Part shown: positions 34,676-43,151 of the stretch, one piece after another | How positions within the stretch are numbered: the stretch's first letter is position 1 | How the letters are laid out: the number at the start of each line of letters is the position of its first letter | Source of the DNA: Paraherbaspirillum soli | GTDB taxonomy: Bacteria; Pseudomonadota; Gammaproteobacteria; Burkholderiales; Burkholderiaceae_D | Length of the DNA: 64,000 nt | Assembly (NCBI RefSeq): GCF_042654985.1 | Contig: NZ_JBHSMT010000013.1 | Coordinates: forward strand, 310,001 to 374,000 | Reading direction: 5' to 3' | The notes under the pieces: model-generated | Seen by the model: the letters and a program-made list of their open reading frames with translations, nothing else | Told to the model about the DNA's origin: nothing | The model's database searches: none | Made by a program: the position numbers and the translations under genes

Positions 34676-35368
34676 ATGCCGCATCCCCATACCGAACACC
34701 ATTTTGAAGCCAGCGACACCGTCCGCGATATCGTCATTGGCATGGCCGACGGCTTGACGGTGCCGTTTGCCCTGGCCGCCGGCATCAGCGGCGCTGCGGT
34801 CGCGATCGAGATCATCGTCACCGCCGGCGTCGCCGAAATCGCCGCCGGTTCGATCGCCATGGGCCTAGGCGGTTATCTGGCGGCGCGCACCCAGCGCCAG
34901 CATTACTATGCCGAACGGCAGCGCGAAGAACAGGAAATCCGCTCAGTGCCGCATCGCGAGCGCAAGGAAGTGATCGACATCATGGCCCAATACGGCGTCA
35001 GCAAACAGGAATGCGAACCGATGCTGGCCGGGCTGGAACGCAACCCGACCGCCTGGCGCAACTTCATGATGCGCTTTGAGCTTGGACTGGAAGAGCCGCA
35101 ACCGGCAGCCGCCCGCAAAAGCGCAGCGACCATCGCGCTGTCCTACCTGGTCGGCGGCCTGATCCCGCTGTCGCCTTACATGTTGCTCAAGTCGGTGCCG
35201 ACGGCGCTGACCGCATCGACCGTGTTGACGCTGCTGGCCTTGTTCATATTCGGCTACCTGAAAGGCAGCGTGACCGGCACCGGCGCCCTGAAATCCGCAT
35301 TGCAAACCTTGCTGGTCGGCGCACTGGCAGCCGCCGCCGCTTTCGGCATCGCCCGCCTGATTACCTAA
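34676..35368 (+). CDS. VIT1/CCC1-family metal transporter
   Basis: 230-aa membrane protein of the VIT1/CCC1 iron/manganese transporter family. It has an N-terminal His/Asp/Glu-rich start (MPHPHTEHHFEASD), the TM1 motif DIVIGMADGLTVPFALAAG, a cytoplasmic metal-binding helical section (about 75-135, REEQEI, RERKEVIDIM) and three more membrane segments. It lacks the N-terminal rubrerythrin domain seen in MbfA. It follows nth by 6 bp. Metal specificity cannot be read from sequence. Confidence 0.9.
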   Translation: MPHPHTEHHFEASDTVRDIVIGMADGLTVPFALAAGISGAAVAIEIIVTAGVAEIAAGSIAMGLGGYLAARTQRQHYYAERQREEQEIRSVPHRERKEVIDIMAQYGVSKQECEPMLAGLERNPTAWRNFMMRFELGLEEPQPAAARKSAATIALSYLVGGLIPLSPYMLLKSVPTALTASTVLTLLALFIFGYLKGSVTGTGALKSALQTLLVGALAAAAAFGIARLIT

Positions 35369-35380
35369 AAACCCACCACC

Positions 35381-35806
35381 ATGTTCAATCCTTCCCAAGA
35401 CGATGTCCGCCGCTTCTTTTGCGAGGTCTATCGCAAGCATCGCGCCAACGAAATCCTGACCCCGCTGGAAGCCATCGCATGCGACTGGGTGCAGCAGCAT
35501 CCGGAATATGCGGACGACCTGAAACAGATCGAAGCGGCGCTAGCGGCCGATTATTCGGTCGAGAACGGCCAAACCAATCCCTTCCTGCATCTGTCGATGC
35601 ATCTGTCGATTGCCGAACAGATTTCGATCGACCAACCGCCAGGAATACGCGCCGCAGCCACCGCGCTGACGCAACGCCTGCAATCGGAACACGAAGCCCA
35701 CCATCACATCATGGAATGCCTGGGCCAGATGATCTGGAATGCGCAGCGCAGCGGCCTGCCGCCGGATGGCGCGGCGTATATCGATTGTGTAAAAAAGCGC
35801 GTGTGA
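35381..35806 (+). CDS. DUF1841 family protein
   Basis: 141-aa soluble protein matching DUF1841, a family of betaproteobacteria and some gammaproteobacteria with unknown function. Typical features are FNPSQDDVRRFFCEVYRKHR, NPFLHLSMHLSIAEQ and HEAHHHIMECLGQMIW. The His-rich centre suggests metal binding, but this is unproven. It is the last gene of the rsxB-nth-VIT unit. A hairpin GTTGGATT/AATCCAAC at 35821-35844 may end the mRNA. Confidence 0.88.
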   Translation: MFNPSQDDVRRFFCEVYRKHRANEILTPLEAIACDWVQQHPEYADDLKQIEAALAADYSVENGQTNPFLHLSMHLSIAEQISIDQPPGIRAAATALTQRLQSEHEAHHHIMECLGQMIWNAQRSGLPPDGAAYIDCVKKRV

Positions 35807-35998
35807 TTTAAGGCGGACGCGTTGGATTGGCGGGGAAATCCAACCACGCTGTACTGGTCCGCGCTGACCTATCCTGATGGCGTTGACCCCCGACTCGCGA
35901 ATGACCGGCGGCGTTCAAAGTTCGCAAGCTGGCATTCGAACTTTCCAGAGCAAAGACGACTTGCAAGTTGTCGGAGGCAGTCGATTGAATCTCCTGAA

Positions 35999-36793
35999 TT
36001 ATTCGGATATGTTAAACGCCAAATTAGACAGGAGGCGACATTTGTAGCACTTGAAATGGAATAGCGAATGCAGAGCGTTTTCGATGTACCACGGCTCACT
36101 ACAAGACGAGCAGCGCCTCTCCCTTTCAGACGAGAGACTCTTTCCGCTGGCCCGATATAAATAGTAGTAAACAGGTTTTCCCATTTGAGCGGAGAGCCGG
36201 TCACTATTTTCTCGACCAACTTTGGACAGAGTGCTCCGCACATCTGAGAGCTGACGAGTGCTTGATCTCTCCAACACCGTGCAATTCATTTGCAACGCGT
36301 CACATGCCTGATAGTCAGACTGCCAGCGAATTATTTCAGAATAGTCACCGCTCGGCATTATTGGTAGTTTATATAGCGGAACGGGGCCAAAGCAGTCCAT
36401 GCATCTTATAGGAGACTCAAGAGACAAATATGTTGTGTACATTACATAGCCAGTCGGCTTCAAACATCCGCAACCATCCGCACTATCGACATCTTCCCCT
36501 AACGGCCGCGACGCGATAGAGACTCCGCTCTTTTTGGCTTCTGCTAAGCAATCTTCAACAAAGAGATTGCTGTATTTCTCATCTAATGAATCTTTTGCTG
36601 GTGCTAATACCGATGAAATGCATTTGTTATTTTCAAGATAAAGCGGCCACTCTCTGCCGAGAATTTGACCGTTCATTCTTAAGGTGCCCAAATAGGCATT
36701 GGCCGAGTCCAATAATTTCCCCGACAACTCTTGGCCGTCAAATGAAAACTCTAATCGATGTGCATACATTGTAATGATGCCTAACCATGGCAA
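35999..36793 (-). CDS. DUF2310-like zinc-ribbon protein
   Basis: 264-aa protein. The C-terminus has a CxxC...CxxC zinc ribbon (RRCSSCSEPWYIENALHSLFHFKCYKCRL) and, before it, the phrase MGKPVYYYLYR; both are features I associate with DUF2310 (Zn-ribbon, possibly nucleic-acid-binding). A second set of cysteines lies at CGCLKPTGY and CMDC. DUF2310 genes are often found among polymorphic-toxin immunity genes, but the role is unproven. The start is ambiguous (36793 or Met9 at 36769). It follows an ankyrin gene on the same strand, in an accessory region. Confidence 0.6.
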   Translation of the reverse strand: MPWLGIITMYAHRLEFSFDGQELSGKLLDSANAYLGTLRMNGQILGREWPLYLENNKCISSVLAPAKDSLDEKYSNLFVEDCLAEAKKSGVSIASRPLGEDVDSADGCGCLKPTGYVMYTTYLSLESPIRCMDCFGPVPLYKLPIMPSGDYSEIIRWQSDYQACDALQMNCTVLERSSTRQLSDVRSTLSKVGRENSDRLSAQMGKPVYYYLYRASGKSLSSERERRCSSCSEPWYIENALHSLFHFKCYKCRLLSNLAFNISE

Positions 36794-36882
36794 AAATATT
36801 AGATCATGTCGTCACGCGCAAGCCGCCAAAACAAGGTCCAATAGGAACTACTTGTAAGTGTCAGCACTTGGCCGAAATGTGC

Positions 36883-38280
36883 TCAGATCCCCTCATTTTT
36901 TAAGCGCGTCCATACGAAACTTTTCAAACACAATTGATAGCGCTGTGTGTTGTCAATGTAATCTTCTTGGTCGTTTTCCAGGACGATCTTGCGCCCTCCT
37001 CTCAATACAATTTCTCCCCTGCCATTCAAGAATGCTTTATGCCTGCTGATCCAGCCTGGTATTTCCCCGGTTGTATCCACTTTGTCGATTTCAAACGATT
37101 GGATGTTTAGCCGGTAAACCGGTGTGTGGTCAGGCCGCCTGGATTCTGGATAGCCAAGGCTGCCGATGATGTAAATAAAATCACCGACCAGTGTGGCGGT
37201 ATGAAAGTCGGTAGGAGGGAATAATTCTGCGGGATAGCTAAAGATGCGAATCTCACCATTTTTCTCAAATACGGTGACATCGTTGTAGATACAGAAATCG
37301 CTGTCGTAATAATCCTCGTGTTCCCCCGCGATCTCAACGATACGTCCATCGCCAAGAATGGTTGTAGATCTGCCGAATCGCTGATAGCTCCAAATCGCTT
37401 GTTCCGGTTCGCTGCCCGAATCAGAAAATGTCTCACTCGCGCGCCACCCCGAGGCTCCTGAACGTATCATCGCCATCCAGAATGGATTTTCTGTTGCTTC
37501 GGCATTGCTTGTGCCAAATTGCCGATACCTGCCGGCGATATAGGCTTCTTTCGACACTAGAGGGGTAGCGTCGTACTCAACACCCAGCAGTTCCGCATGC
37601 ATTTCGGGGCTGATATCGTTTATATCGTCGCCGCAATCCACCAATATGCGAACCACTTTCATGTTTGTTGCGACTTGAATTGCGCGCTCAGGAATCTTGT
37701 TGGCCTTGTAAATATCCGCGCCGCAATCGATCAAAAATTTCAAACAATCCGACATGCCAAGCGAGGCCGCTGTGATTAACGGGGTATCTTGGAAGTCGTT
37801 GGCGGATTCAGTATCAAATCCTTGATCAACCAGCCATTTCAACATCGAGACGTTGTTGTGCTGTATCGCATATGCCATTGCTGTTTTTCCGCAGCGACCT
37901 ACTGCCTTGCGATTTGCGCCAAGTTCCAGTAATAACGAGGCCTTTTCAATATCGCCAAGTTGAATGGCAAATAAAAAAGGCGTTCTCGACCAAAAGTCTG
38001 TGGTTTCCAGGTCGCCAGTTTCTTGAACGGCTTTTTTTATACTATCCGGCGTACCAAATACGACTTCAGATATTGTGTGAGTCCATTCCAGCTGGCTGCT
38101 ATCGGCACCGGCATTCAGCAGCAATTCAACGACATCAAATCGGCCGTTATTCGATGCGACCCGAAGAGCCGATTCGCCGTACTCCGTAATTCTATTTAAA
38201 TCTTCGCCTTGATCTACAAAGTGTTTCACCTTGTCATAGAGGTTGACGTCATTGTTATAAATTGTTTGCAGTAAGCTCAT
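36883..38280 (-). CDS. Ankyrin-repeat protein with C-terminal beta-propeller-like half
   Basis: 465 aa from MSLLQTIYNND at 38280; the open frame extends to 38445 without a ribosome site. Residues 5-240 hold about five ankyrin repeats (GESALRVASNNGRFDVVELLL, GKTAMAYAIQHNNVSMLKWLV, QDTPLITAASLGMSDCLKFLI). The second half (from about 290) has kelch-like strands, such as GRSTTILGDGRIVEIAGEHED and FHTATLVGDFIYIIGSLGYP. No signal peptide is seen. The combination suggests protein binding; similar genes serve as immunity or regulatory proteins. The function is unknown. Confidence 0.72.
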   Translation of the reverse strand: MSLLQTIYNNDVNLYDKVKHFVDQGEDLNRITEYGESALRVASNNGRFDVVELLLNAGADSSQLEWTHTISEVVFGTPDSIKKAVQETGDLETTDFWSRTPFLFAIQLGDIEKASLLLELGANRKAVGRCGKTAMAYAIQHNNVSMLKWLVDQGFDTESANDFQDTPLITAASLGMSDCLKFLIDCGADIYKANKIPERAIQVATNMKVVRILVDCGDDINDISPEMHAELLGVEYDATPLVSKEAYIAGRYRQFGTSNAEATENPFWMAMIRSGASGWRASETFSDSGSEPEQAIWSYQRFGRSTTILGDGRIVEIAGEHEDYYDSDFCIYNDVTVFEKNGEIRIFSYPAELFPPTDFHTATLVGDFIYIIGSLGYPESRRPDHTPVYRLNIQSFEIDKVDTTGEIPGWISRHKAFLNGRGEIVLRGGRKIVLENDQEDYIDNTQRYQLCLKSFVWTRLKNEGI

Positions 38281-38386
38281 CGTTTTCACCAGTTTTCTTG
38301 CACATGTTTTCCGCTCTACGCGCTGGAAAATCCAACGCTTGATAACGATTGCAGAAATGTTAAGCTTCCCAGCCCAAGCTGCCCAC

Positions 38387-38950
38387 TTACTCAAAGGGAC
38401 GATGCACAAAGCGTATGCGGCGCAAGGTGTTGTTTCGCCATTCAAAATAGGAGATACCCCGGAGTGCAGAGTTCTCGTTGATACCTCCGACGACGATCAG
38501 CAGTCGACTGTCGAGACGGTATTTGATCAGCGCGCCGTCGGGTTTTATCAATTCGTCGTAATCGACGTTCTCGTTATCAACCTCGTGCAGGCTCGCGGGG
38601 TGAAATACCTTGCCCGTATTGGCGTCGACAATGGCGAGCGAAACGCAGCCGCTGCCACAGCCCCAGCGGACGATTGTGTAATGACCGGCGAAGTTGGGGG
38701 CCTGCTTCGCCCCGATGCCGATCATTGTGCGAAACAGGCGAGATCGCGGATGCGAGCGAACGTCCGGCGCCATGACTCGGCCGTTGAATCTCCCGATCGC
38801 TGGAAACTGCTCGAACCCGGGCGGATTCTTAGGGTAATCCGAAGCGCGAATCGTGTGTGCGTTGTAGTACTCATCCTCTTCGGCGTGAGTAAGTGGCGAG
38901 ACGACTGCGAGTAGCAGAGCAATCAAAAATGCAAAAACTATTTCTTTCAT
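38387..38950 (-). CDS. Secreted protein of unknown function
   Basis: 187 aa with a clear signal peptide (MKEIVFAFLIALLLAVVSPL, cleavage after THA). The mature part contains APNFAGHYTIVRWGCGSGC and LAIVDANTGKVFHPAS, a pattern I recall from widespread hypothetical periplasmic proteins. The two cysteines in WGCGSGC could form a disulfide. It is upstream of the ankyrin gene on the same strand with a 106-bp gap. Confidence 0.75.
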   Translation of the reverse strand: MKEIVFAFLIALLLAVVSPLTHAEEDEYYNAHTIRASDYPKNPPGFEQFPAIGRFNGRVMAPDVRSHPRSRLFRTMIGIGAKQAPNFAGHYTIVRWGCGSGCVSLAIVDANTGKVFHPASLHEVDNENVDYDELIKPDGALIKYRLDSRLLIVVGGINENSALRGISYFEWRNNTLRRIRFVHRPFE

Positions 38951-39018
38951 TTCAGTTCCTTGATTGAGTTAAAAGCGTCAATCTGACAAAAATCCGTGGG
39001 TAGTGTGCAGATGAACAA

Positions 39019-39219
39019 TCAGCAGCTGAAGTCTATTAATCCTGAAAAAAGGCCGATCAATAGCCCCAGGAAGCCTCCTAAGGCCAAGCCCGCTGCGGCA
39101 ATCAACATTTTCCACATGATCGCGAGGATCCGGGCAAGGCCGGTGCGGTATCGCGGCATCTCTGGATGGACAGGAACGTCGGTTGAGGTATTGACGTTAG
39201 TCGGAATCAAAGTGCTCAT
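39019..39219 (-). CDS. Small membrane protein
   Basis: 66 aa with one long Gly/Leu/Ala-rich hydrophobic hairpin near the C-terminus (AAAGLALGGFLGLLIGLFSG) and a polar N-terminal 25 residues. Its ATG overlaps the stop codon of the phosphatase gene by 4 bp, so it is translationally coupled to it and very likely real. The function is unknown. Confidence 0.7.
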   Translation of the reverse strand: MSTLIPTNVNTSTDVPVHPEMPRYRTGLARILAIMWKMLIAAAGLALGGFLGLLIGLFSGLIDFSC

Positions 39220-39788
39220 GATGCCGTTCCTGATTTGCTGATGCGGTTGGCGATGCGTCGATTGATGGCGGCATCCAAATCGTCCGCCGATTGCCCGCTC
39301 GCCTTCACTATCGCTTTGATTGTTGCGGCGTCGAGGCCGCCAGGTCGCGATGCCTCAACCAGACTCCAGGTTCTCGCCGCGCGTCTGCCGCTTCGGCAAT
39401 ACAGCAGGATGGGGCCAGGCGTAGTTGCAATAGCTTGGTTCAGGGCCGCGACCGCCGCGTCCGGGATATCGCCATGCGGAACTGGCACATAGGCAAAGTG
39501 CAGATGCTGGGCACGGACGGCTGATTCGACTGCTGCTGCCGGCGGTTGGTCGGCGGCCTCGCCATCGGGGCGCAAATCGATGATGGTCTTGAAGCCGCGC
39601 TCCTTGAGTTGAGGGATCGCGGCCAGATTCAGTTGTTCTGCCACCCATATCTGCGACGTCAGTCGGTGCGCATCGACCTTCGGCGGTCGCTGCCAATGGC
39701 TATAACCCAGATCGGCTAGTACACCAGCAATTCCTAGCAATACTGCCAGACCGAAAATGGCGCTATTGCCAATAGATTTCATATTCAA
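39216..39788 (-). CDS. Membrane-anchored DUF442/BLH-type phosphatase or sulfurtransferase
   Basis: 190 aa: an N-terminal membrane anchor (about 8-28), then a tyrosine-phosphatase-like domain of the DUF442 (beta-lactamase-hydrolase-like) group. The active-site loop is LLYCRSGRRAART with Cys131, Gly134 and Arg136. FKTIIDLRPDGE is the expected preceding strand and acid region. The group includes sulfide-metabolism and phosphatase-like enzymes; the substrate is unknown. It forms a two-gene operon with the small membrane protein at 39019-39219. Confidence 0.78.
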   Translation of the reverse strand: MNMKSIGNSAIFGLAVLLGIAGVLADLGYSHWQRPPKVDAHRLTSQIWVAEQLNLAAIPQLKERGFKTIIDLRPDGEAADQPPAAAVESAVRAQHLHFAYVPVPHGDIPDAAVAALNQAIATTPGPILLYCRSGRRAARTWSLVEASRPGGLDAATIKAIVKASGQSADDLDAAINRRIANRISKSGTAS

Positions 39789-39935
39789 TTCCGCTTGTTA
39801 TGGCACTCGTTATGCATTGGCGAATGGGCGAAGAATGTTGCCACGGAAAAATTTGCAAAGCAATCTTAAATATGTGAGGCGAACGATAGACTGCGTCCGG
39901 CCCTCGTTTGGTAGGTTCTGGTTGAGCCGAAGGCG

Positions 39936-39975
39936 AAGCCCAACGTTTCTTTAATCGCCACCAAACGTTGGGCTT
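39936..39975. repeat. Palindromic REP-like element
   Basis: AAGCCCAACGTTT (39936-39948) and its perfect complement (39963-39975) form a 13-bp stem with a 14-nt loop. This motif resembles the GAAGCCCAAC/GTTGGGCTT repeats of many proteobacterial genomes. It lies upstream of the phosphatase operon. Confidence 0.7.
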
Positions 39976-39997
39976 TGGAGCCCAACCGACTACGTGC

Positions 39998-40093
39998 GTA
40001 GGGCGGATGAGCGTAGCGTTATCCGCCGCTGGATGCTCCGCCGGTGTTTGATGCGTCCGAAACGGCGGAAGACGCTGCGCTTTTCCGCCCTAC
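39998..40093. repeat. Inverted pair of 30-bp REP-like units
   Basis: The unit at 39998-40027 (GTAGGGCGGATGAGCGTAGC...) and that at 40064-40093 are inverted relative to each other, with five mismatches over 30 bp. They are separated by 36 bp. This is the usual head-to-head arrangement of REP/BIME repeats. No RAYT transposase gene is in the window. Confidence 0.78.
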
Positions 40094-40111
40094 ATTACTG
40101 AGAAGTCCAAG

Positions 40112-40471
40112 CTACCGACGCTCTTTTAGGTATTTTTCATTGCGACGCTCGATATCCCTGGCCGCCTTTTCTCCCAACTCGTCGGCGGCATCAATTGAAA
40201 ACAGCATCAGCTCCTCGCGGACATCGACGCTCAGCAGCGGCGGGTGCGCCGGGTCGGCATAAACGCCGCTGGCCAGATCGGTGGCGTGGATCAGCCGCAG
40301 GCAGTTTCTGATGCCAAAGCTGAAGTTCTTCGTAACAGATGAGAATTGTGCATCGGGGTCGTGCTGCAGTTCTGGAACCAGCCACGAGAACGGCTTGTGC
40401 AGCGCTGCTTCGGGCGGGCCGGGTTCAGGCGGGAAGATAGTGGTTTTGTTGGCATTTTTTGCGTAGGTCAT
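40112..40471 (-). CDS. Small hypothetical protein behind a structured leader (DUF3077/DUF6124-like)
   Basis: 119 aa from MTYAKNANK at 40471, right after the strong ribosome site AAAGGAGATCGC. The frame continues in phase to 40606, but that part overlaps the hairpins of the leader and is probably not translated. The second half is helical (FGIRNCLRLIHATDLASG; SIDAADELGEKAARDIERRN). It resembles small Pseudomonas proteins of the DUF3077/DUF6124 type, by memory only. The function is unknown. The gene seems regulated by the leader at 40472-40717. Confidence 0.7.
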   Translation of the reverse strand: MTYAKNANKTTIFPPEPGPPEAALHKPFSWLVPELQHDPDAQFSSVTKNFSFGIRNCLRLIHATDLASGVYADPAHPPLLSVDVREELMLFSIDAADELGEKAARDIERRNEKYLKERR

Positions 40472-40717
40472 GCGATCTCCTTTTGCGGCGGGTTTTCCGC
40501 CCTTCGTCGGCTGACGAAGGTGGCGGGCGCAAGGCAGGGGTGAGAGACCGGTGTGAGGCACCATAAACCGGCAGGGCCCGAAGCCCTCCCTACCAAGGCC
40601 CGCCATAGAAGACGCACATTGATAGGGGCAGACGAAAAAAAACCGCTCGGGAGCGGCTTGTCTGCCCGGTGCTACTCACAACACTGACTCTCACGCCAGG
40701 CCGCTTTTTCTTGCGAC
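40472..40717 (-). promoter_or_regulatory. Long structured 5' leader with attenuator-like terminator
   Basis: On the minus strand the leader holds, in order: AGCGGC (40705-40700); an intrinsic terminator GCCGCT-CCCG-AGCGG plus eight T (40657-40635), enclosed by GGGCAGAC/GTCTGCCC (40667-40660 with 40633-40626); a junction closed by GGCGGGC/GCCCGCC (40604-40598 with 40528-40522) with internal hairpins; CTTCGTC/GACGAAG (40519-40502); and GGCGG/CCGCC (40501-40487) just before the ribosome site. AGCGGC can pair with GCCGCT and so compete with the terminator. This looks like a riboregulator. The ligand or signal is unknown. Confidence 0.6.
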
Positions 40718-40723
40718 GTAAGG

Positions 40724-40752
40724 AAGATAGCGCAGATGATCTTGAAATTCAA
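40724..40752 (-). promoter_or_regulatory. Promoter of the structured leader
   Basis: On the minus strand TTGAAT (40752-40747), a 17-bp spacer and TATCTT (40729-40724). Transcription would start near 40717, about 246 nt before the start codon at 40471. The stretch 40753-40848 shows no gene. Confidence 0.6.
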
Positions 40753-40848
40753 ACACTATTTTCGAGGTGCCCTTTTGTTGTTGATAACTCTGCACCCGCT
40801 GGCATGCGGTCGCTCATTCCACGTAGTTAAACCTGAAAACTGAATCAA

Positions 40849-41127
40849 CTAACCGACAGTCGCACTAACGCTGCCGATCAACTTACAGCCGCATTCGGTT
40901 TCGCAATCCTGCACCGCAACCGGGACGCCGCCGACCGTAAAGGTCGGATGCGCGGTGATGATCTTGTTGATGCCATGCGGCCGGTTGTCCGGATAATGTT
41001 TCGGACAATCGACTTCGTCCCCAAGGCGCGCAATCGCTTTGCCACCGATGTCATGCGTCAGCGAGCCGCTGATGACCTTGCCGCCGTGGTCGGTTGTGTC
41101 GCCTACTACGATAATTTTTAAAGACAT
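40849..41127 (-). CDS. PAAR-domain protein (type VI secretion spike tip)
   Basis: 92-aa complete PAAR protein (MSLKIIVVGDTTDHGGKVISGS...DIGGKAIARLGDEVDCPKH...FTVGGVPVAVQDCETECGCKLIGS). PAAR proteins cap the VgrG spike and carry effectors. The His and Cys residues expected to bind zinc are present. It is the last gene of the minus-strand type VI module. A truncated copy of the same protein lies at 43649-43774. Confidence 0.92.
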   Translation of the reverse strand: MSLKIIVVGDTTDHGGKVISGSLTHDIGGKAIARLGDEVDCPKHYPDNRPHGINKIITAHPTFTVGGVPVAVQDCETECGCKLIGSVSATVG

Positions 41128-41159
41128 ATTTGTGCCGTAATAATTTGAAGACTAAATAA

Positions 41160-41864
41160 TTATTTAAACTGAATAGCGTATTCTTTTTGACATACCGAAT
41201 CGGGGTGACTGAATAAAGGTTGTAATTTTAAATTGTTATCTTTAAACCATACGCTATAAGAAATTCTTTTTAGGTACGATTCACAAAATTCTTTGGTGTT
41301 TGAATCCAGTTGAAATTTATTCTCATCCATTAATTTCTCAGCAGCGTCGGCACCCAATTTTAAACGACCATCTCGAATCGTAGCGCCGCTTTCCAAAAGA
41401 GTTGGCACAAATTTCTGCACTAACTCTTTTATCGTGATCTCATCCCCGCTCAGTGTGGAGAAAACTTTTGCTTCTTTATTCAACTCTGGACTACCAGAGC
41501 AAACTGCATCTGTCGCAAAGACCACGCTCACAGTGTTATCTATATAATTAATTTGATCGAGCTTTGCTTTAAAACCCCATGGACCACTCATGGAAGGGTC
41601 ATAACAATCTTTCGCATCTTCATAAAATTTCTGAGAAAATTTTTTCAGTGCTTTTGTTATTTTCCTGGCTTGTGCGTCACTAATATTCTTCGATTTGTTG
41701 ATTATTACTTGCTCAATAACGATCTCGTTATAGCGTGCTTTTATACGTGGCATCTTCAAAACAGAAACGGCATAATTGACCGCAGAAGCTTTTTCTTCTG
41801 CGTGACAAACACAAGCCATCAGAAGAGAGATAAAAATGGAACCTGCAAATCTCAATGTATTCAC
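41160..41864 (-). CDS. Secreted hypothetical protein
   Basis: 234 aa with a signal peptide (about 1-22, ending ACVCHA). It is mixed alpha/beta with four cysteines after the signal. I recognise no domain. It starts 10 bp after the preceding gene and ends 32 bp before the PAAR gene. The AT-rich composition is unlike the flanking housekeeping genes. As a periplasmic protein beside a peptidoglycan-acting effector it is a candidate immunity or adaptor protein, by context only. Confidence 0.7.
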   Translation of the reverse strand: MNTLRFAGSIFISLLMACVCHAEEKASAVNYAVSVLKMPRIKARYNEIVIEQVIINKSKNISDAQARKITKALKKFSQKFYEDAKDCYDPSMSGPWGFKAKLDQINYIDNTVSVVFATDAVCSGSPELNKEAKVFSTLSGDEITIKELVQKFVPTLLESGATIRDGRLKLGADAAEKLMDENKFQLDSNTKEFCESYLKRISYSVWFKDNNLKLQPLFSHPDSVCQKEYAIQFK

Positions 41865-41873
41865 AGCAATATT

Positions 41874-42890
41874 TCACTTTGCTTGTATTGTGTAAAGTCG
41901 AATGGCTTGTCGTTGACTTTCAGGTTCAGAGACAATTGCTGCAACATATTTGCCTTCATCAATAGGCAACCAAAATTTAGTCTCAGTGACAAGATAAATA
42001 TTTTTATCCACAATAGTTCTGTCACCAAAATTTGTAGAAAATCTTATGATGTGTTCCTTTTTATTGACTTCGGGGATTTTGCTTTCCGCCGCCTTATTGA
42101 AAAAAGTGGAGGCATAGAAATCGGCACGGAATTGCCACAAGTCGCCATCGGCTGCATTTAAATCGGATAGATCCGAATATTTCTCAAGATTAATCGCACG
42201 TCCATCAATAGTTGAAAAAACTCGAATTGGCTTTGATTCATTATCAAATATTTGCACAAGAGCGAGTGTCAATCCATCATCAGAGATATAGGGAATTGTG
42301 TAGTCAGATGGCGTCGGGAATTTTTTAAAGATTATTTGCTTTTTGAGATCAAAAAACAATACTCTACCCGGATCGTAACTAAACCCTGCTTTTTCTAATT
42401 CTCTCCTACTTTTAAACCATGCTTTGCCGCTCCGTCCAAAATTCATTGGTTCTACAAATATGCCACGTGACGACGTTGTATTGAATACAAACTGAGGGGG
42501 AAGTTCGGGATATTGAAGTTTTGGCTGTTTAAATGTCAATTTAATTGAACAATCTTTGAAATTTCTAATTTCGTAGATGTAGTCTTCTTTTTTAATACCT
42601 TTTATACGGATAGCAAATTCTTGACCATCATTGGATAAATTGACAAATTCACCAACAAGAGAAGATATACAGGAATTGACAATATTCTTTTGTTTAGTAT
42701 CGTACAGGATCGAATTTTTCAACTCCGAACCATTCATCCCGATAAAAAGTTTTTCTCCATCTTTATCAAATTTGGCTAAAGAAATTGCACTCTTCCCATT
42801 TGACCCTGGAATAGATATAGTAATATCCTGATAATTTTCAGCATGAACCGAAAACGATAATGCAAATAAAATGAAGAAAATGATTTTCAT
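41874..42890 (-). CDS. Secreted hypothetical protein, probably beta-rich
   Basis: 338 aa with a signal peptide (MKIIFFILFALSFSVHA). The mature part is rich in beta-strand patterns (ISLAKFDKDGEKLFIGMNG, SDDGLTLALVQIFDNESKPIRVFS), resembling a propeller fold. I recognise no family. It overlaps the small gene before it by 4 bp (ATGA type), so the two are coupled. It is AT-rich and part of the type VI module. Confidence 0.7.
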   Translation of the reverse strand: MKIIFFILFALSFSVHAENYQDITISIPGSNGKSAISLAKFDKDGEKLFIGMNGSELKNSILYDTKQKNIVNSCISSLVGEFVNLSNDGQEFAIRIKGIKKEDYIYEIRNFKDCSIKLTFKQPKLQYPELPPQFVFNTTSSRGIFVEPMNFGRSGKAWFKSRRELEKAGFSYDPGRVLFFDLKKQIIFKKFPTPSDYTIPYISDDGLTLALVQIFDNESKPIRVFSTIDGRAINLEKYSDLSDLNAADGDLWQFRADFYASTFFNKAAESKIPEVNKKEHIIRFSTNFGDRTIVDKNIYLVTETKFWLPIDEGKYVAAIVSEPESQRQAIRLYTIQAK

Positions 42891-43069
42891 ATTCCAAATA
42901 TCTTCATACTACAATTAGCATCAACAAATATATATTTGATTGGTTGAACTGGATCTTTATACAACTCTTTATAGCTATCTAAAAGTTTTGTGCTGGCAAT
43001 AGGCATTGCATAGGCAAGGTCAAAAGCGAACATCAGTACCAGATACAAAGCAAAATGCTTAACTTTCAT
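42887..43069 (-). CDS. Small secreted protein
   Basis: 60 aa with a signal peptide (about 1-21, ending LAYA) and a short mature part of about 39 residues with one cysteine. It overlaps the next gene by 4 bp. It is either a genuine small periplasmic protein or the 5' remnant of a larger gene fused by deletion to the coupled start. The sequence alone does not decide. Confidence 0.5.
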   Translation of the reverse strand: MKVKHFALYLVLMFAFDLAYAMPIASTKLLDSYKELYKDPVQPIKYIFVDANCSMKIFGI

Positions 43070-43151
43070 AACGTGACTTGTATGGCAGACTCCTACGTAT
43101 TTCCAATGGTGCTCGGCGCGCTGCGGAGATATGTATAAGGCGGGTCAAAAG

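Noticed and set aside
40472..40606. In-frame 45-residue extension of the small protein at 40112
   Set aside because: It covers the leader hairpins and has no ribosome site, while a strong one precedes 40471. I treat it as non-coding leader.
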